Counted from the first letter of the stretch, positions 1 through 8,264 are shown. The stretch: 20,631 nucleotides of DNA from an uncultured bacterium (GCA_947649215.1 CANSQW010000003.1:1-20631); one strand, 5' to 3'. Numbers and translations are program-made. The notes: generated by a model not told the origin, from the sequence alone.

Positions 1-16
1 TGTGTATAAGAGACAG
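1..16 (+). other. Residual Tn5/Nextera mosaic-end adapter
   Basis: The window opens with TGTGTATAAGAGACAG, identical to the last 16 of the 19 bases of the engineered Tn5 mosaic end used in tagmentation libraries. The engineered mosaic end is a laboratory sequence, and no transposon gene follows it, so this is untrimmed adapter at a contig end. Genomic sequence begins at about position 17, only five bases before the metY stop codon. Confidence 0.93.
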
Positions 17-21
17 CACCC

Positions 22-1302
22 CTAGATGGCCGCCAGCGCCTGGTCGAGGTCGGCGATGAGGTCGGCGGCGTCCTCGATGCCGCAGGACAGGCGCACCAGG
101 TCGGGCCCGATGCCGGCAGCCGCAAGCTCCGCCTCGGTCATCTGTCGATGCGTGCTGGCCGCGGGGTGCAGCACGCAGGTGCGCGCGTCGGCCACGTGCG
201 TGGCGATCTGAGCCAGTCGCAGGTTGGCCATGAACGCCTCGGCCGCCTCGCGGCCGCCGGCCACGCCGAAGCTCACCACGCCGCAGCTGCCCTCCGGCAG
301 GTACTTGGCCGCACGTCCATGCTCAACGTCGCCCGACAGCGACGGATGGCGTACCCAGGCCACCTTCGGGTGCGCTGCCAGGTGCTCGGCCACCGCCAGG
401 CCATTGGCTGCGTGACGCGCCATGCGCAGGTGCAGGCTCTCGAGCCCCAGGTTGATGAGGAACGCGCTCTGCGGGCTCTGGCAGCAGCCGAGGTCGCGCA
501 TGAGCTGGGCCGTCGCCTTGGTGATGAACGCCCCGCCCTGGCCGAACCGCTCGGTGTACACCACGCCGTGGTAGCTCTCGTCCGGCTCGCACAGACCGGG
601 GAACTTATCGGCGTGCGCCTGCCAGTCGAACGTGCCGCCGTCCACGATAACGCCGCCCACGGTGGCCCCGTGGCCGTCCATGTACTTGGTGGTGGAGTGG
701 GTCACGATGTCGGCGCCCCACGCGAGGGGCCGGCAGAGCACCGGCGTGGGGAACGTGTTGTCCACGATCAGCGGCACCCCGTGGGCGTGGGCCGCCGCCG
801 CGAACCGCTCGATGTCGAGCACGGTGAGGGCCGGGTTGGCGACGGTCTCGCCGAACACGAGCTTGGTGTTGGGTCGGAATGCCGCCTCAAGCTCGGCATC
901 CGAGCAGTCGGGCTCGACGAAGGTGCACTCGATGCCCATGCGTCGCAGCGTATGGGACAGCAGGTTGAACGTGCCGCCGTAGATGGATGCCGACGACACG
1001 ATATGGTCGCCTGCCCCGGCGATGTTGAATACGGCCATGAAGTTTGCCGCCTGGCCCGACGACGTGAGCATGGCGGCGGTACCGCCTTCCAGCTCGGCGA
1101 TCTTGGCCGCCACCGCGTCGCAGGTGGGATTGGCCAGGCGCGTGTAGAAGTAGCCGGATTCCTCCAGGTCGAACAGGCGGCCCATGGCCTCGCTCGTGCC
1201 GTACTTCCACGTGGTGTTCTGGTAGATGGGAACCTGACGCGGGTCGCCGTCGCCGGGGCGCCAGCCGCCCTGGACGCACGTGGTGCCGATGGTCTCGCTC
1301 AT
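22..1302 (-). CDS. metY: O-acetylhomoserine sulfhydrylase (MetY)
   Basis: PLP-dependent enzyme of the Cys/Met metabolism family, 426 residues, the usual length for MetY. It is expected to convert O-acetylhomoserine plus sulfide to homocysteine in the cytoplasm. Visible signs are the N-terminal TTCVQGG and YTRLANPT segments, the TSSGQAA cofactor-phosphate loop near residues 80-86, DNTFPTP near 181-187 and the Schiff-base lysine K206 in THSTTKYMDGHG. The ATG at 1302 is preceded by GAAAGG (1310-1315 on the opposite strand), 7 bases away. It diverges from metA, which is predicted to make its substrate. The stop codon lies five bases from the adapter-marked contig end, but the gene is complete. 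A cystathionine gamma-synthase role is less likely because of the length and the acetyl-type MetA next door. Confidence 0.93.
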   Translation of the reverse strand: MSETIGTTCVQGGWRPGDGDPRQVPIYQNTTWKYGTSEAMGRLFDLEESGYFYTRLANPTCDAVAAKIAELEGGTAAMLTSSGQAANFMAVFNIAGAGDHIVSSASIYGGTFNLLSHTLRRMGIECTFVEPDCSDAELEAAFRPNTKLVFGETVANPALTVLDIERFAAAAHAHGVPLIVDNTFPTPVLCRPLAWGADIVTHSTTKYMDGHGATVGGVIVDGGTFDWQAHADKFPGLCEPDESYHGVVYTERFGQGGAFITKATAQLMRDLGCCQSPQSAFLINLGLESLHLRMARHAANGLAVAEHLAAHPKVAWVRHPSLSGDVEHGRAAKYLPEGSCGVVSFGVAGGREAAEAFMANLRLAQIATHVADARTCVLHPAASTHRQMTEAELAAAGIGPDLVRLSCGIEDAADLIADLDQALAAI

Positions 1303-1459
1303 GGGATAGCCTTTCGTCGTGCCGGAGAAGAACGCCGCCTATTGTACGACGAGGGCGCGCCTGGCGTCTCCCTCGCATTCGATATAGCCAGCTACCCGAT
1401 AAACGAATAAGCCGATAACCGCTCTGCGCCTCCGCTCGCGCGGCCTTCTTATATAGTAG

Positions 1460-1504
1460 GGTGCGCCAAACGCGCGCCCATGCGCCTTGCGGGCGCGTCG
1501 CACC
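1460..1504 (+). promoter_or_regulatory. Nested hairpin in the metA 5' leader
   Basis: Outer arms GGTGCG (1460-1465) and CGCACC (1499-1504) enclose inner arms CGCGCCC (1473-1479) and GGGCGCG (1491-1497), with an 11-base loop. The structure ends six bases before the metA Shine-Dalgarno. It could affect metA translation, but the region is very GC-rich and the transcript start might fall inside the outer arm. Confidence 0.35.
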
Positions 1505-1509
1505 GATCG

Positions 1510-1515
1510 AAGGAG
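1510..1515 (+). promoter_or_regulatory. metA ribosome binding site (decides start)
   Basis: AAGGAG lies six bases before the ATG at 1522. The in-frame ATG upstream at 1480 has no such site and would add 14 residues unlike any MetA. Confidence 0.85.
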
Positions 1516-1521
1516 CCCGCC

Positions 1522-2496
1522 ATGCCCATACGCATCCCCGACTCGCTGCCCGCCACCCAGGCGCTCGAGAGCGAGAACATCTTCGTCATGACGGAGTTCA
1601 GGGCCATGCACCAGGACATTCGCCCGCTCAAGCTGCTGCTGCTCAACCTCATGCCCACCAAGATCACCACCGAGACGCAGATCCTGCGCAAGCTGTCCAA
1701 CACGCCGCTGCAGGTGGAAGTCGAGCTGCTCCAAACCGCCAGCCACGACTCCAAGAACACGGCCGCCGAGCACCTGGAGGCCTTCTACACCACCTTCGAC
1801 CAGGTGCGTGACCGCCACTTCGACGGCATGATCATCACCGGTGCCCCCGTGGAGCAGCTCGACTTCGAGGACGTGGACTACTGGGACGAGCTGTGCGACA
1901 TCATGGCCTGGTCCGCCACGAACGTGCACTCCACGCTCCACATCTGCTGGGGCGCGCAGGCCGGCATCTACTTCCACTACGGCGTGCCCAAGCACGCGCT
2001 GGACGAGAAGACGTTCGGCGTGTTCGAGCACCGCCTGACGAAGCACACCTCCCCGCTCGTGCGCGGCTTCGACGACGACTTCTGGGCGCCGCACTCGCGC
2101 TACACCGAGGTGCGCGCTGCCGACATCGAGGCCCATCCCGCGCTCGAGCTCATCGCCGTCTCCGACGAGGCGGGCGTCTACATCGCCAAGTCCACCGACA
2201 GCCGCCACTTCTTCGTGTTCGGCCATCCGGAGTACGATCGCGACACCCTGCGCGCCGAATACGACCGCGACATCGCGAAGGGCCTGGCCATGGCGGTGCC
2301 GGCCCACTACTTCCCCAACGACGACCCCGCCGCCGAGCCCATCGCGCGCTGGCGCTCGCACGCCCAGCTGCTCTACACCAACTGGCTCAACTACTACGTC
2401 TACCAGACCACCCCCTACGACATCGACGCCATCGGCGCCGATGAGGACGCGGGCGAAGCTCCCGCGCGCGGCGCCGACGCGGAAGCCGGCGAGTAG
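1522..2496 (+). CDS. metA: Homoserine O-acetyltransferase, MetA type
   Basis: Acylates homoserine, the first committed step of methionine synthesis. The protein has 324 residues from the chosen start [11 protein letters not shown], a typical MetA beginning. The catalytic residues fall exactly at family numbering: C142 in [10 protein letters not shown]235 and E237 in FGHPEYDRD. Residue 111 is Glu ([14 protein letters not shown]). In characterised MetA enzymes Glu here goes with acetyl-CoA and Gly (as in E. coli) with succinyl-CoA, so acetyl specificity is inferred despite the common succinyltransferase label. That fits the adjacent metY, which uses O-acetylhomoserine. The last ~22 residues after TTPYDID are an acidic, alanine-rich tail of unknown use. 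The stop is two bases before the next start. Confidence 0.93.
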   Translation: MPIRIPDSLPATQALESENIFVMTEFRAMHQDIRPLKLLLLNLMPTKITTETQILRKLSNTPLQVEVELLQTASHDSKNTAAEHLEAFYTTFDQVRDRHFDGMIITGAPVEQLDFEDVDYWDELCDIMAWSATNVHSTLHICWGAQAGIYFHYGVPKHALDEKTFGVFEHRLTKHTSPLVRGFDDDFWAPHSRYTEVRAADIEAHPALELIAVSDEAGVYIAKSTDSRHFFVFGHPEYDRDTLRAEYDRDIAKGLAMAVPAHYFPNDDPAAEPIARWRSHAQLLYTNWLNYYVYQTTPYDIDAIGADEDAGEAPARGADAEAGE

Positions 2497-2498
2497 CC

Positions 2499-2738
2499 AT
2501 GGCCATCGACCCGCGGAAGGATCCGAACGCGACCATCGTCACCACGCCGCTCCCGAGCCAGCTCGCCCGGGAGCGAGCCGAGCGCGCAACGGCCGAGCGC
2601 GCGGACGTGGGCGCGGCGGGAGCGCCCACGCCGACCGACCCCTTCCGCCGCCCCGCCAACGAGGACGACGACGGCTACGACCCCTACTCCGACCGCCCCG
2701 CCGAGAACCCCCTCTTCGAGCGCGACCCCTGGAGTTAG
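2499..2738 (+). CDS. Small disordered hypothetical protein behind metA
   Basis: A 79-residue protein not recognised as any family. It begins two bases after the metA stop, so it is probably translated by coupling from metA; no separate strong Shine-Dalgarno is visible apart from GGCGAG inside the metA end. Composition is low complexity: rich in Asp, Arg, Pro and Ala, with no hydrophobic core, no cysteines, no membrane segment and no signal peptide. The C-terminal part carries spaced acidic/aromatic motifs (DDDGYDPYSD, then NPLFERDPWS). It is likely intrinsically disordered and cytoplasmic. The frame has strong GC in third positions and the start fits the operon, which supports a real gene. 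Function unknown. Confidence 0.6.
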   Translation: MAIDPRKDPNATIVTTPLPSQLARERAERATAERADVGAAGAPTPTDPFRRPANEDDDGYDPYSDRPAENPLFERDPWS

Positions 2739-2749
2739 CACGCCCGCAC

Positions 2750-2804
2750 GCGGTGTCGCCGCTACGCTCGCGCCCCACACCGCACCATCCCGGGGCGGCG
2801 CCCC
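2750..2804 (+). terminator. Possible weak terminator hairpins after metA operon
   Basis: GCGGTGT (2750-2756) can pair with ACACCGC (2777-2783) across a 20-base loop, and GGGGC (2792-2796) with GCCCC (2800-2804). Neither is followed by a T-run, so termination here is only a possibility. Confidence 0.3.
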
Positions 2805-2864
2805 TCGGCAACTCGGCATCCTGCCCCGCGCACAAGGCGCAGCAGGGCCCTCACCTGTCGTTTC

Positions 2865-2893
2865 TTGCCTTCAGGAATTGATAACGGTATATT
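2865..2893 (+). promoter_or_regulatory. Promoter of the surface adhesin gene
   Basis: TTGCCT (2865-2870) and TATATT (2888-2893) are separated by exactly 17 bases, a good housekeeping-sigma promoter. It lies in an unusually AT-rich island (about 2860-2905) in a GC-rich contig and points at the signal peptide start at 2987. Confidence 0.72.
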
Positions 2894-2922
2894 TTTAACG
2901 ATTTGCCAACAACGCGGGCAAA

Positions 2923-2964
2923 CCGGACGCAGCGGGCGTGGGCAAGCGCCTCGGACGTCCTCGG
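2923..2964 (+). promoter_or_regulatory. Structured 5' leader of the adhesin transcript
   Basis: Within the ~90-base leader, GGCGT (2935-2939) pairs with GCGCC (2946-2950) around a six-base loop, and CCGGACG (2923-2929) pairs with CGTCC plus CGG (2956-2964) as an outer stem with a two-base bulge. No riboswitch class is securely recognised. The Shine-Dalgarno AGGAG (2976-2980) lies just beyond it. Confidence 0.3.
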
Positions 2965-2986
2965 AACCATGAGCCAGGAGCACACG

Positions 2987-3130
2987 ATGAACGCAAACGC
3001 ACCCAGCAAGAAGCTCCTCCGATGCGCCCTCGCGGCGGTGCTGGCCTTCGGGCTGACCCTGCCGGCCGTCGGACTGGCCGCCTTCGGCGATGAGCCAGAT
3101 GCGAGCACCCCCCCCCGTCAGCTAATTTAG
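2987..3130 (+). CDS. Truncated product: adhesin signal peptide in the OFF phase
   Basis: As sequenced, translation from the well-placed ATG yields only 47 residues: a positively charged n-region, a hydrophobic h-region (LAAVLAFGLTLPAVGLA), a likely signal-peptidase site near GLA-AFG, then STPPRQLI and a TAG stop 12 bases past the C-run. It is the 5' end of the adhesin, not an independent gene. Confidence 0.7.
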   Translation: MNANAPSKKLLRCALAAVLAFGLTLPAVGLAAFGDEPDASTPPRQLI

Positions 3131-6100
3131 CGTCTCCAACCGGGCCGGACGCACCCGACGCCTCGGCGCTTCAGGCGCCTGCGCCGCGCGAAGCCGACGA
3201 CTCCGCGCCCGACACGCAGGCCGATGACGGCCCCCAGACCCTCGGCGGCCTCGTCGTTTCCGGCGGCATCAACGGCACCGACTACCAGCTGATCGGCAAC
3301 AGCGTGCAGGTGCTCACCGACACGCCGCTCACCATCAAGAACGCCAACCCCGCGGCGTCCACCACCACCAACATCGTCATCCCCGCGGGCGTGAAGGCCG
3401 ACGTCACCCTGGCCGGCGTCAACATCGCAGGCTCGTCGGGCTCGCCCATCAACATGATCACCAACCTCAAGGACACGGCCACCGGCGCCGCTGCCACCAA
3501 CGGCGATCAGATCATCAACAAGACCACCCTGCACCTTACCTTGGCCGATGGCTCGGCCAACACCCTCAACGCCCTGGGCGTGGCGAACTACCCCGGCCTG
3601 CGCTGTGGCGAGGGCTCGGTGCTCGTCGTCGACGACTCGCGCCTCAACATCGATTCGGCCGGCAACCCCGTGGTGCCCCAGGACGGCAAGGTGGGCTTCG
3701 ACGGCACGCTGCTTGACGGCACCGCCGTCAAGGCCGATGACCTGCTCACCGTCATGGAGTCGGCCAACCCCGGCTCGCTCACCTGCTATGGCGGCAACCG
3801 CTCATCCGGCATCGGTGGCGGCGCCTACGAGAACGCCGGCAACATGACCTTCGAGGGCGGCATCATCGCCGGCTACGGCTACCAGCACACCACCCAGAAA
3901 GACGACGTCGCCCGCACTGGCGCGGGCATCGGCGGCGGCCTGAACGGCGGCGGCACCATCATGAACTTCAACGGCGGCCGCATTACCGCCCACGGCGCGT
4001 ACCACTCCGCCGGCATCGGCGCGGGCTACGGCAACCAGCAGTACGTGAGCGGCGGCGCGCCGGCCGGCGACGCCATCGCCCGCAAGAAGGGCTCCATCAG
4101 CGCCACCATCGGCGGCAACATCTACATCAATGGCGGCTTCATCCAGTCCACGGGCGGTACCCACGGCAACGCCTTCGGCGCCGGTTGCGTGTCCAACAAC
4201 GCCAACCACGTCATCAAGGTGACCGGCGGCACGCTGCTGCCCACCTCGCCTTCGGGCAAGGACATCGGCGGCGGTGGCGGCTACGTCATCATCACCGGCG
4301 GCTCGGTGCGCGTGTCGGGCCCCACCAAGTTCGACGGCATCGGCGGCACCGCCTACAACACCGAGGGCATCACCACCTGGGAGGACATCACCAGCCAGCC
4401 CGGCGGCGCCCTGCCCAACGAGGACAAGGTGCAGATGATCACCGTCGACCTCTCCCCCGACATCGGCAAGGTGGATTACCGCATCAGCCACTGGGAGCTC
4501 TACGTCAACGGCGAGAAGCGTGATTACGGCGCGCCGGCCTATCTGGACAAGGGCCTGCTGTACCTGTGGCTGTCGGCCGAGGACTCGAAGAAGCCCGTCG
4601 AGGTGCGCCTGAGCTACCTCAACGACAAGAACGAGCAGGTCGAGGTGGAGCCCATCGAGACGCGCCCGGCCCCCGGCGGCGGCTCGACCCAAGCCAAGCG
4701 CTGGATCAAGTTCGAGCTGGACGAGTCGAAGTTCCCCGGCGGCCTGGTCAAGCCCTACGACGGCCTGCCCATCGAGAAGTGGGAGCTGTCGAAGAACCCG
4801 GTGACGGTAACGACCTCCACGTCCACCCGCGACCTGGACGACGATACCTTCGTCACCTTCTCCTACCAGTTCATAAACGCTGACGGCACGCTGAGCGAGA
4901 GCTTCTCCAACGGCTCGGAGATGCCCTCCGACACCGGCAAGATGAAGTTCGTCATGCAGTCCACCCAGTACGCCAACGACGCCGAGCTGTCCAAGACCTA
5001 CTGGGGCCATGAGACCGAGGGCATCTGCCAGATCACCGTGGTACCCGCCGTGCTCACCCTGGAGGAGAGCTCATGGGTGCGCCTGGACGAGACGACCGGC
5101 TCCTACGAGCTGGTGAAGGAGACCGACACCGAGCCGGGCAACCGCCTGCGCCTGGTCTTCGACATTCGCAGCGCCGTGGGCACCGCCGTCACCTGCAAGG
5201 CGCCCACCGGCAAGTTCCAGATCATGATCGACGGAAAGCCCGTGGGCGACCCCATCGCCCTGACCGAGGAGGCTGTGAAGGCGTCGGCGCACTCCGAGTT
5301 CTCCGTCACCGAGGGCCCCACCGAGAAGGCGGCCAACACGCCTGAGGCCATGGCCTCCAAGGACGGCCGCTGGAAGACGAACGTCACCTACTACCTCGAC
5401 CCGACCAAGCTCGACGGCAAGCTCGACCTGCTGGAGTCGGACGCGCAGAGCCGCGAGCACGAGGTGACCGTCCAGTACATCCCCGACAAGAACTACGTGG
5501 AGGGCACCGAGGCCAACCCCGAGAACGAGGCCTCCAAGCCCACCACCATCGTGCCCGTACCTCCCAAGGAGGAGGTCACCGTCGGCGGCGACAAGCTGGA
5601 GTTCAAGGAGGACAAGGCCGAGATCACCAAGCTCTACTCGGAGTTCCACGCCAGCGACGGCAGCGACATCGACGACTTCTTCAAGCTCAACTTCGCCTCC
5701 ACCTCCGCCGCCAAGATCACCTACGTGAGCTCCAACCCCGCCGTGGCCGACATCATCCGCGACGAGAAGGGCAACCCCGTGCTCGACGAGGACGGCAACG
5801 TGAAGGTGCAGGTGTTCTCCTGCGGCACGGCGGTCATCACCATGACCCAGGGCGCCAACGCCATCTACAGCGGGCAGGTGCGCGAGCTCACGCTGAACGT
5901 GCTGCCCGACCCGTCCCTCAAGCCGCGCGTGCAGATCCGCCTGACCAGCCGCAACCTGACCGCGCTCGCCGAGGACGCCTCGCTCTCCCAGCCGGCCCTG
6001 GCGGCCTTCACGGCGGTGGAGGAAGCCGCCGGCGCCGCTCCAGAGGCCCGCGCCCTCACCGCACGCGTCTCCTCCAGCCGCGCCGACACGCCCCCGCGCC

Positions 6101-8142
6101 CCGGCGACGTCATGGAGTACACGGTGACGGGCCTCAACCTGACGCCCGGCTCGTCCTGGCAGGCGGCCACGCTGCTCGACACCATCGACGCCAAGCTGGA
6201 GCTTGACGCGGACAGCGTGGAGCTCTCGCGCAACTACGAGTCGCCCGACGCCGATCCGAGCCTGAGCACGCCCGCGTTCTACCGGGGCTTCGACTGGGAC
6301 GGCCTGTCGTGGTCGTCGCTTCCGGAGGGCGAGTACGGCTGGGACAAGGCGACGCTCTCCAAGATGGTCGGCAGCGTCTACGGCGGCCAGTCCACCTCCG
6401 TGCGCTTCCAGGCCACCGTCGCCGACGGCACCGGCGAGCGCCCCGCCCCTGGCGATGACCCCATCGAGATCGAGAACAAGCCCGGCGGCGAGGGCGGCTA
6501 CGGCAAGGAGGAGACCGACCTCAAGCCCGGCGAGGCACCGACCGACCCCACCCCGCTCGATCCCAAGACGGACATCGAGGTAGTCACCGACCCCGCGCCC
6601 ACGCCCGTCCTGCCTAAGGATCCTACCGGCCCGGACATCAAGACCACCGTCACCATCGATCACAAGCAGCACGTGGAAGAGCACGACGACGACCGCATCC
6701 TCGTAGGCGACGTGCTGGCCGTCACCGTGCGCACCGAGAACGTCGCGCCCGACACGAAGCTGGCCAACGCCATCATGAAGGCGACGCTGCCGGTAGGATT
6801 CGAGCTCAAGCCGGGCACCATCGTGCTCACCGACGCCCAGGGCAAGACCTACCCCGTGCCCGACAGCGCCTATGACCCGAAGACCGGCATCATCGCCGTG
6901 AACGCGGGCGACCTCTACGGCGGCGAGGTGCTCCAGCTCACCTTCGACGTGGAGGTGACGGAGATCACCCAGACCGAGAAGCCGGGCGGCCCAGAGGATC
7001 CGGACAACCCGGACACGCCCGACAATCCCGATGGCCCGAGCGGCCCCGACAACCCGGGCGGCCCCGGCGATCCCGACAACCCCGAAAGCCCGGACACGCC
7101 CGGTTCCACGCGGCCCACGGGCCCCGTCATCGAGGGCGGCACGCTCGGCGAGACGCCCACCGACGAGTGGAACCGCGACCATCCGCTTGTTCCCGACCCG
7201 GACGATCCGGACGGGCCGCTCATTCCCGGCACCCCCGACGAACCCTTCGTCAAGCCCACGCCCGGCACGCCCTTCGTCCCCACCGAGCCGTGGGAGGATC
7301 TGGAGGACGAGTACGTGACGCCCGAGCCGGCGCAGCCGGTCGTCCCGCCGGTGCTCCCCTCCAACCCCAAGCTGGAGGATGACGAGGACGGCCCCGCCGA
7401 CATCAAGGTGGAGAAGGCGGCCGACAACCTCGACCGCGACGATGGCGCCACCCATGTGGGCGACACCATCCGCTACACCGTCACGGTGTCTAACGCAAAG
7501 CCGCACTCGATGTGGTACGACGCCGTCATCCGCGACCAGGTGCCCGCGGGCCTCGAGCCGCTCGCCGGCAGCATTCGCGTCATCGGCGCCGACGGCGTGA
7601 CGCGCCCCGTTCCCGACGAGGCCTACGACGTGCCCAGCCGCACCCTGGCCGTGACCGTGGGAGACCTGCCCGGCGGCAAGAGCGCCACCCTCATCTTCGA
7701 GGTGCTCGTGGAGGAAACCGCCATCGGGGCCGACCTGGGCAACGTCGCCGACGCCTTCGGCACCAAGCCCTCCGACGTCGACCTCGACGACGTGGCGGAT
7801 GGCGCCGAGCGCCCCGAGGGCGGCGATCCCTTCGTGCCCGAGGAGGGCTGGGACGCGTTCGACAAGACGCACCCGAGCATCAGCAACCCCGAGCCCACCT
7901 ACCCCTCCCCCGACGTCGACGCAGGAGGCGGCGTGCTGCCGCGCGACGAAGGCGGCAACGACGGAAGCGGCGCAGACGGCAACGGCGGCGCCGGCGGCGA
8001 CAACCTCAGCGGCAAGAAGCCGCGGACGCTGTCCCAGCTGGCCCAAACGGGCGACGCCACCGCGCTGCTGGCCATTGCGGCCCTTGGCCTGGCCTCCGTG
8101 GCGCTCACCACCCTCGTAGGCTCGCGCCTCCGCCAGAGGTAA
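2987..8142 (+). CDS. Sortase-anchored giant surface adhesin, frame-broken at poly-C
   Basis: Single gene split by a frameshift. ATG 2987 has AGGAG six bases upstream and encodes a signal peptide (KKLLRC, then a hydrophobic stretch to about residue 31). After the C9 tract this frame stops at 3128-3130. The body continues in another frame (open from 3094; its first GTG is at 3304) to 8142. One extra C gives a 1,718-residue protein. Order: Pro/Asp/Ala-rich linker; Gly-rich repeats with GIGGG/GIGAG motifs (about 3790-4360), probably a beta-helix; beta-rich stalk (4380-5560); Big2-like Ig domain (5572-5912); three DUF11-like domains (6090-6450, 6640-6960, 7400-7715); Pro/Asp/Gly linker; LAQTG (8038-8052), hydrophobic helix and RLRQR tail. 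This is a cell-wall anchored adhesin architecture; the ligand is unknown. The GTG at 3304 has no ribosome site and no signal peptide, so the body is probably not exported in this state. Confidence 0.85.
3108..3116 (+). repeat. Poly-C tract (C9), putative phase-variation switch
   Basis: Nine consecutive C, starting 121 bases after the adhesin start codon. With ten (or seven) C the signal peptide reads into the body as ...STPPPSANLASPTGPD. With nine it stops at TAG 3128-3130, and with eight it would stop at the TAA of agctaa just before that. Both off-phases therefore end within a few codons, as in a clean on/off contingency locus. A sequencing or assembly error of one C is the main alternative. 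Confidence 0.75.
6970..7110 (+). repeat. Pro/Asp/Asn/Gly-rich degenerate coding repeat
   Basis: Within the adhesin gene this stretch encodes short repeated units of the PDNPDTPDNPDGPSGPDNPG kind, with matching degenerate DNA repeats (gacaaccc / ggcccc / gaccc). It reads as an extended wall-spanning linker between the second and third DUF11-like domains. Such repeats can change length by recombination. Confidence 0.6.
8038..8139 (+). other. C-terminal cell-wall sorting signal, LAQTG
   Basis: Encodes LAQTG (8038-8052), about 20 hydrophobic residues and the tail RLRQR. The LAxTG variant is the form associated with class E sortases of high-GC Gram-positives, rather than the LPxTG form of class A enzymes. 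No sortase gene is in the window. Confidence 0.8.
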
Positions 8143-8219
8143 CCTGCGGGAAGCATCACACCCATCCACCGGCGGCGCTGGGCGGTACCCCGATTCCGCC
8201 TGGCGCATCGCCTGCACGC

Positions 8220-8257
8220 AAGGGGCCCCTTCTCCCGGAGGGGCCCCTTCGTCTTTG
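8220..8257 (+). terminator. Intrinsic terminator of the adhesin gene
   Basis: Perfect 11-bp arms AAGGGGCCCCT (8220-8230) and AGGGGCCCCTT (8239-8249), loop TCTCCCGG, followed by CGTCTTT. It lies 78 bases after the adhesin stop. Confidence 0.85.
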
Positions 8258-8264
8258 GAAACAG

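Larger units (their letters stand above)
1303..1521. promoter_or_regulatory. Divergent metY/metA control region
   Basis: This 219-bp spacer holds the promoters of both methionine genes. On the plus strand TATAGT (1452-1457) is a plausible -10 for metA. On the minus strand TACAAT (1341-1346) is a plausible -10 for metY; neither has a good -35. Three short related motifs, CGATAA (1397-1402), CGAATAA (1404-1410) and CGATAA (1413-1418), sit between them and might bind a regulator. I do not see a recognisable SAM riboswitch or T-box. Confidence 0.5.

Noticed and set aside
1..16. Possible genuine Tn5-type transposon end
   Set aside because: The match is to the engineered mosaic end, not a natural inside or outside end, and there is no transposase or target duplication.
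2917..2933. GGGCAAACC then GGACGCAG in the adhesin leader, similar to fragments of the class I cyclic-di-GMP riboswitch
   Set aside because: The stem-loop that normally separates these two conserved parts is absent and the expected paired regions cannot be drawn; most likely chance. A covariance-model search would settle it.
3304..3306. GTG as the true start of the giant surface protein
   Set aside because: No Shine-Dalgarno, no signal peptide, and open coding sequence continues upstream; the export signal lies at 2987 in the shifted frame.
7031..7110. CRISPR-like or satellite repeat
   Set aside because: The periodic DNA here simply encodes the Pro/Asp/Gly linker; units are short, degenerate and in frame, with no spacers.
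5071..8217. 1,048-residue reading frame opposite the adhesin gene
   Set aside because: It mirrors the adhesin codons (high GC in third positions leaves the antisense frame open), has a low-complexity Gly/Val/Ala/Arg composition, no domain and no ribosome site.
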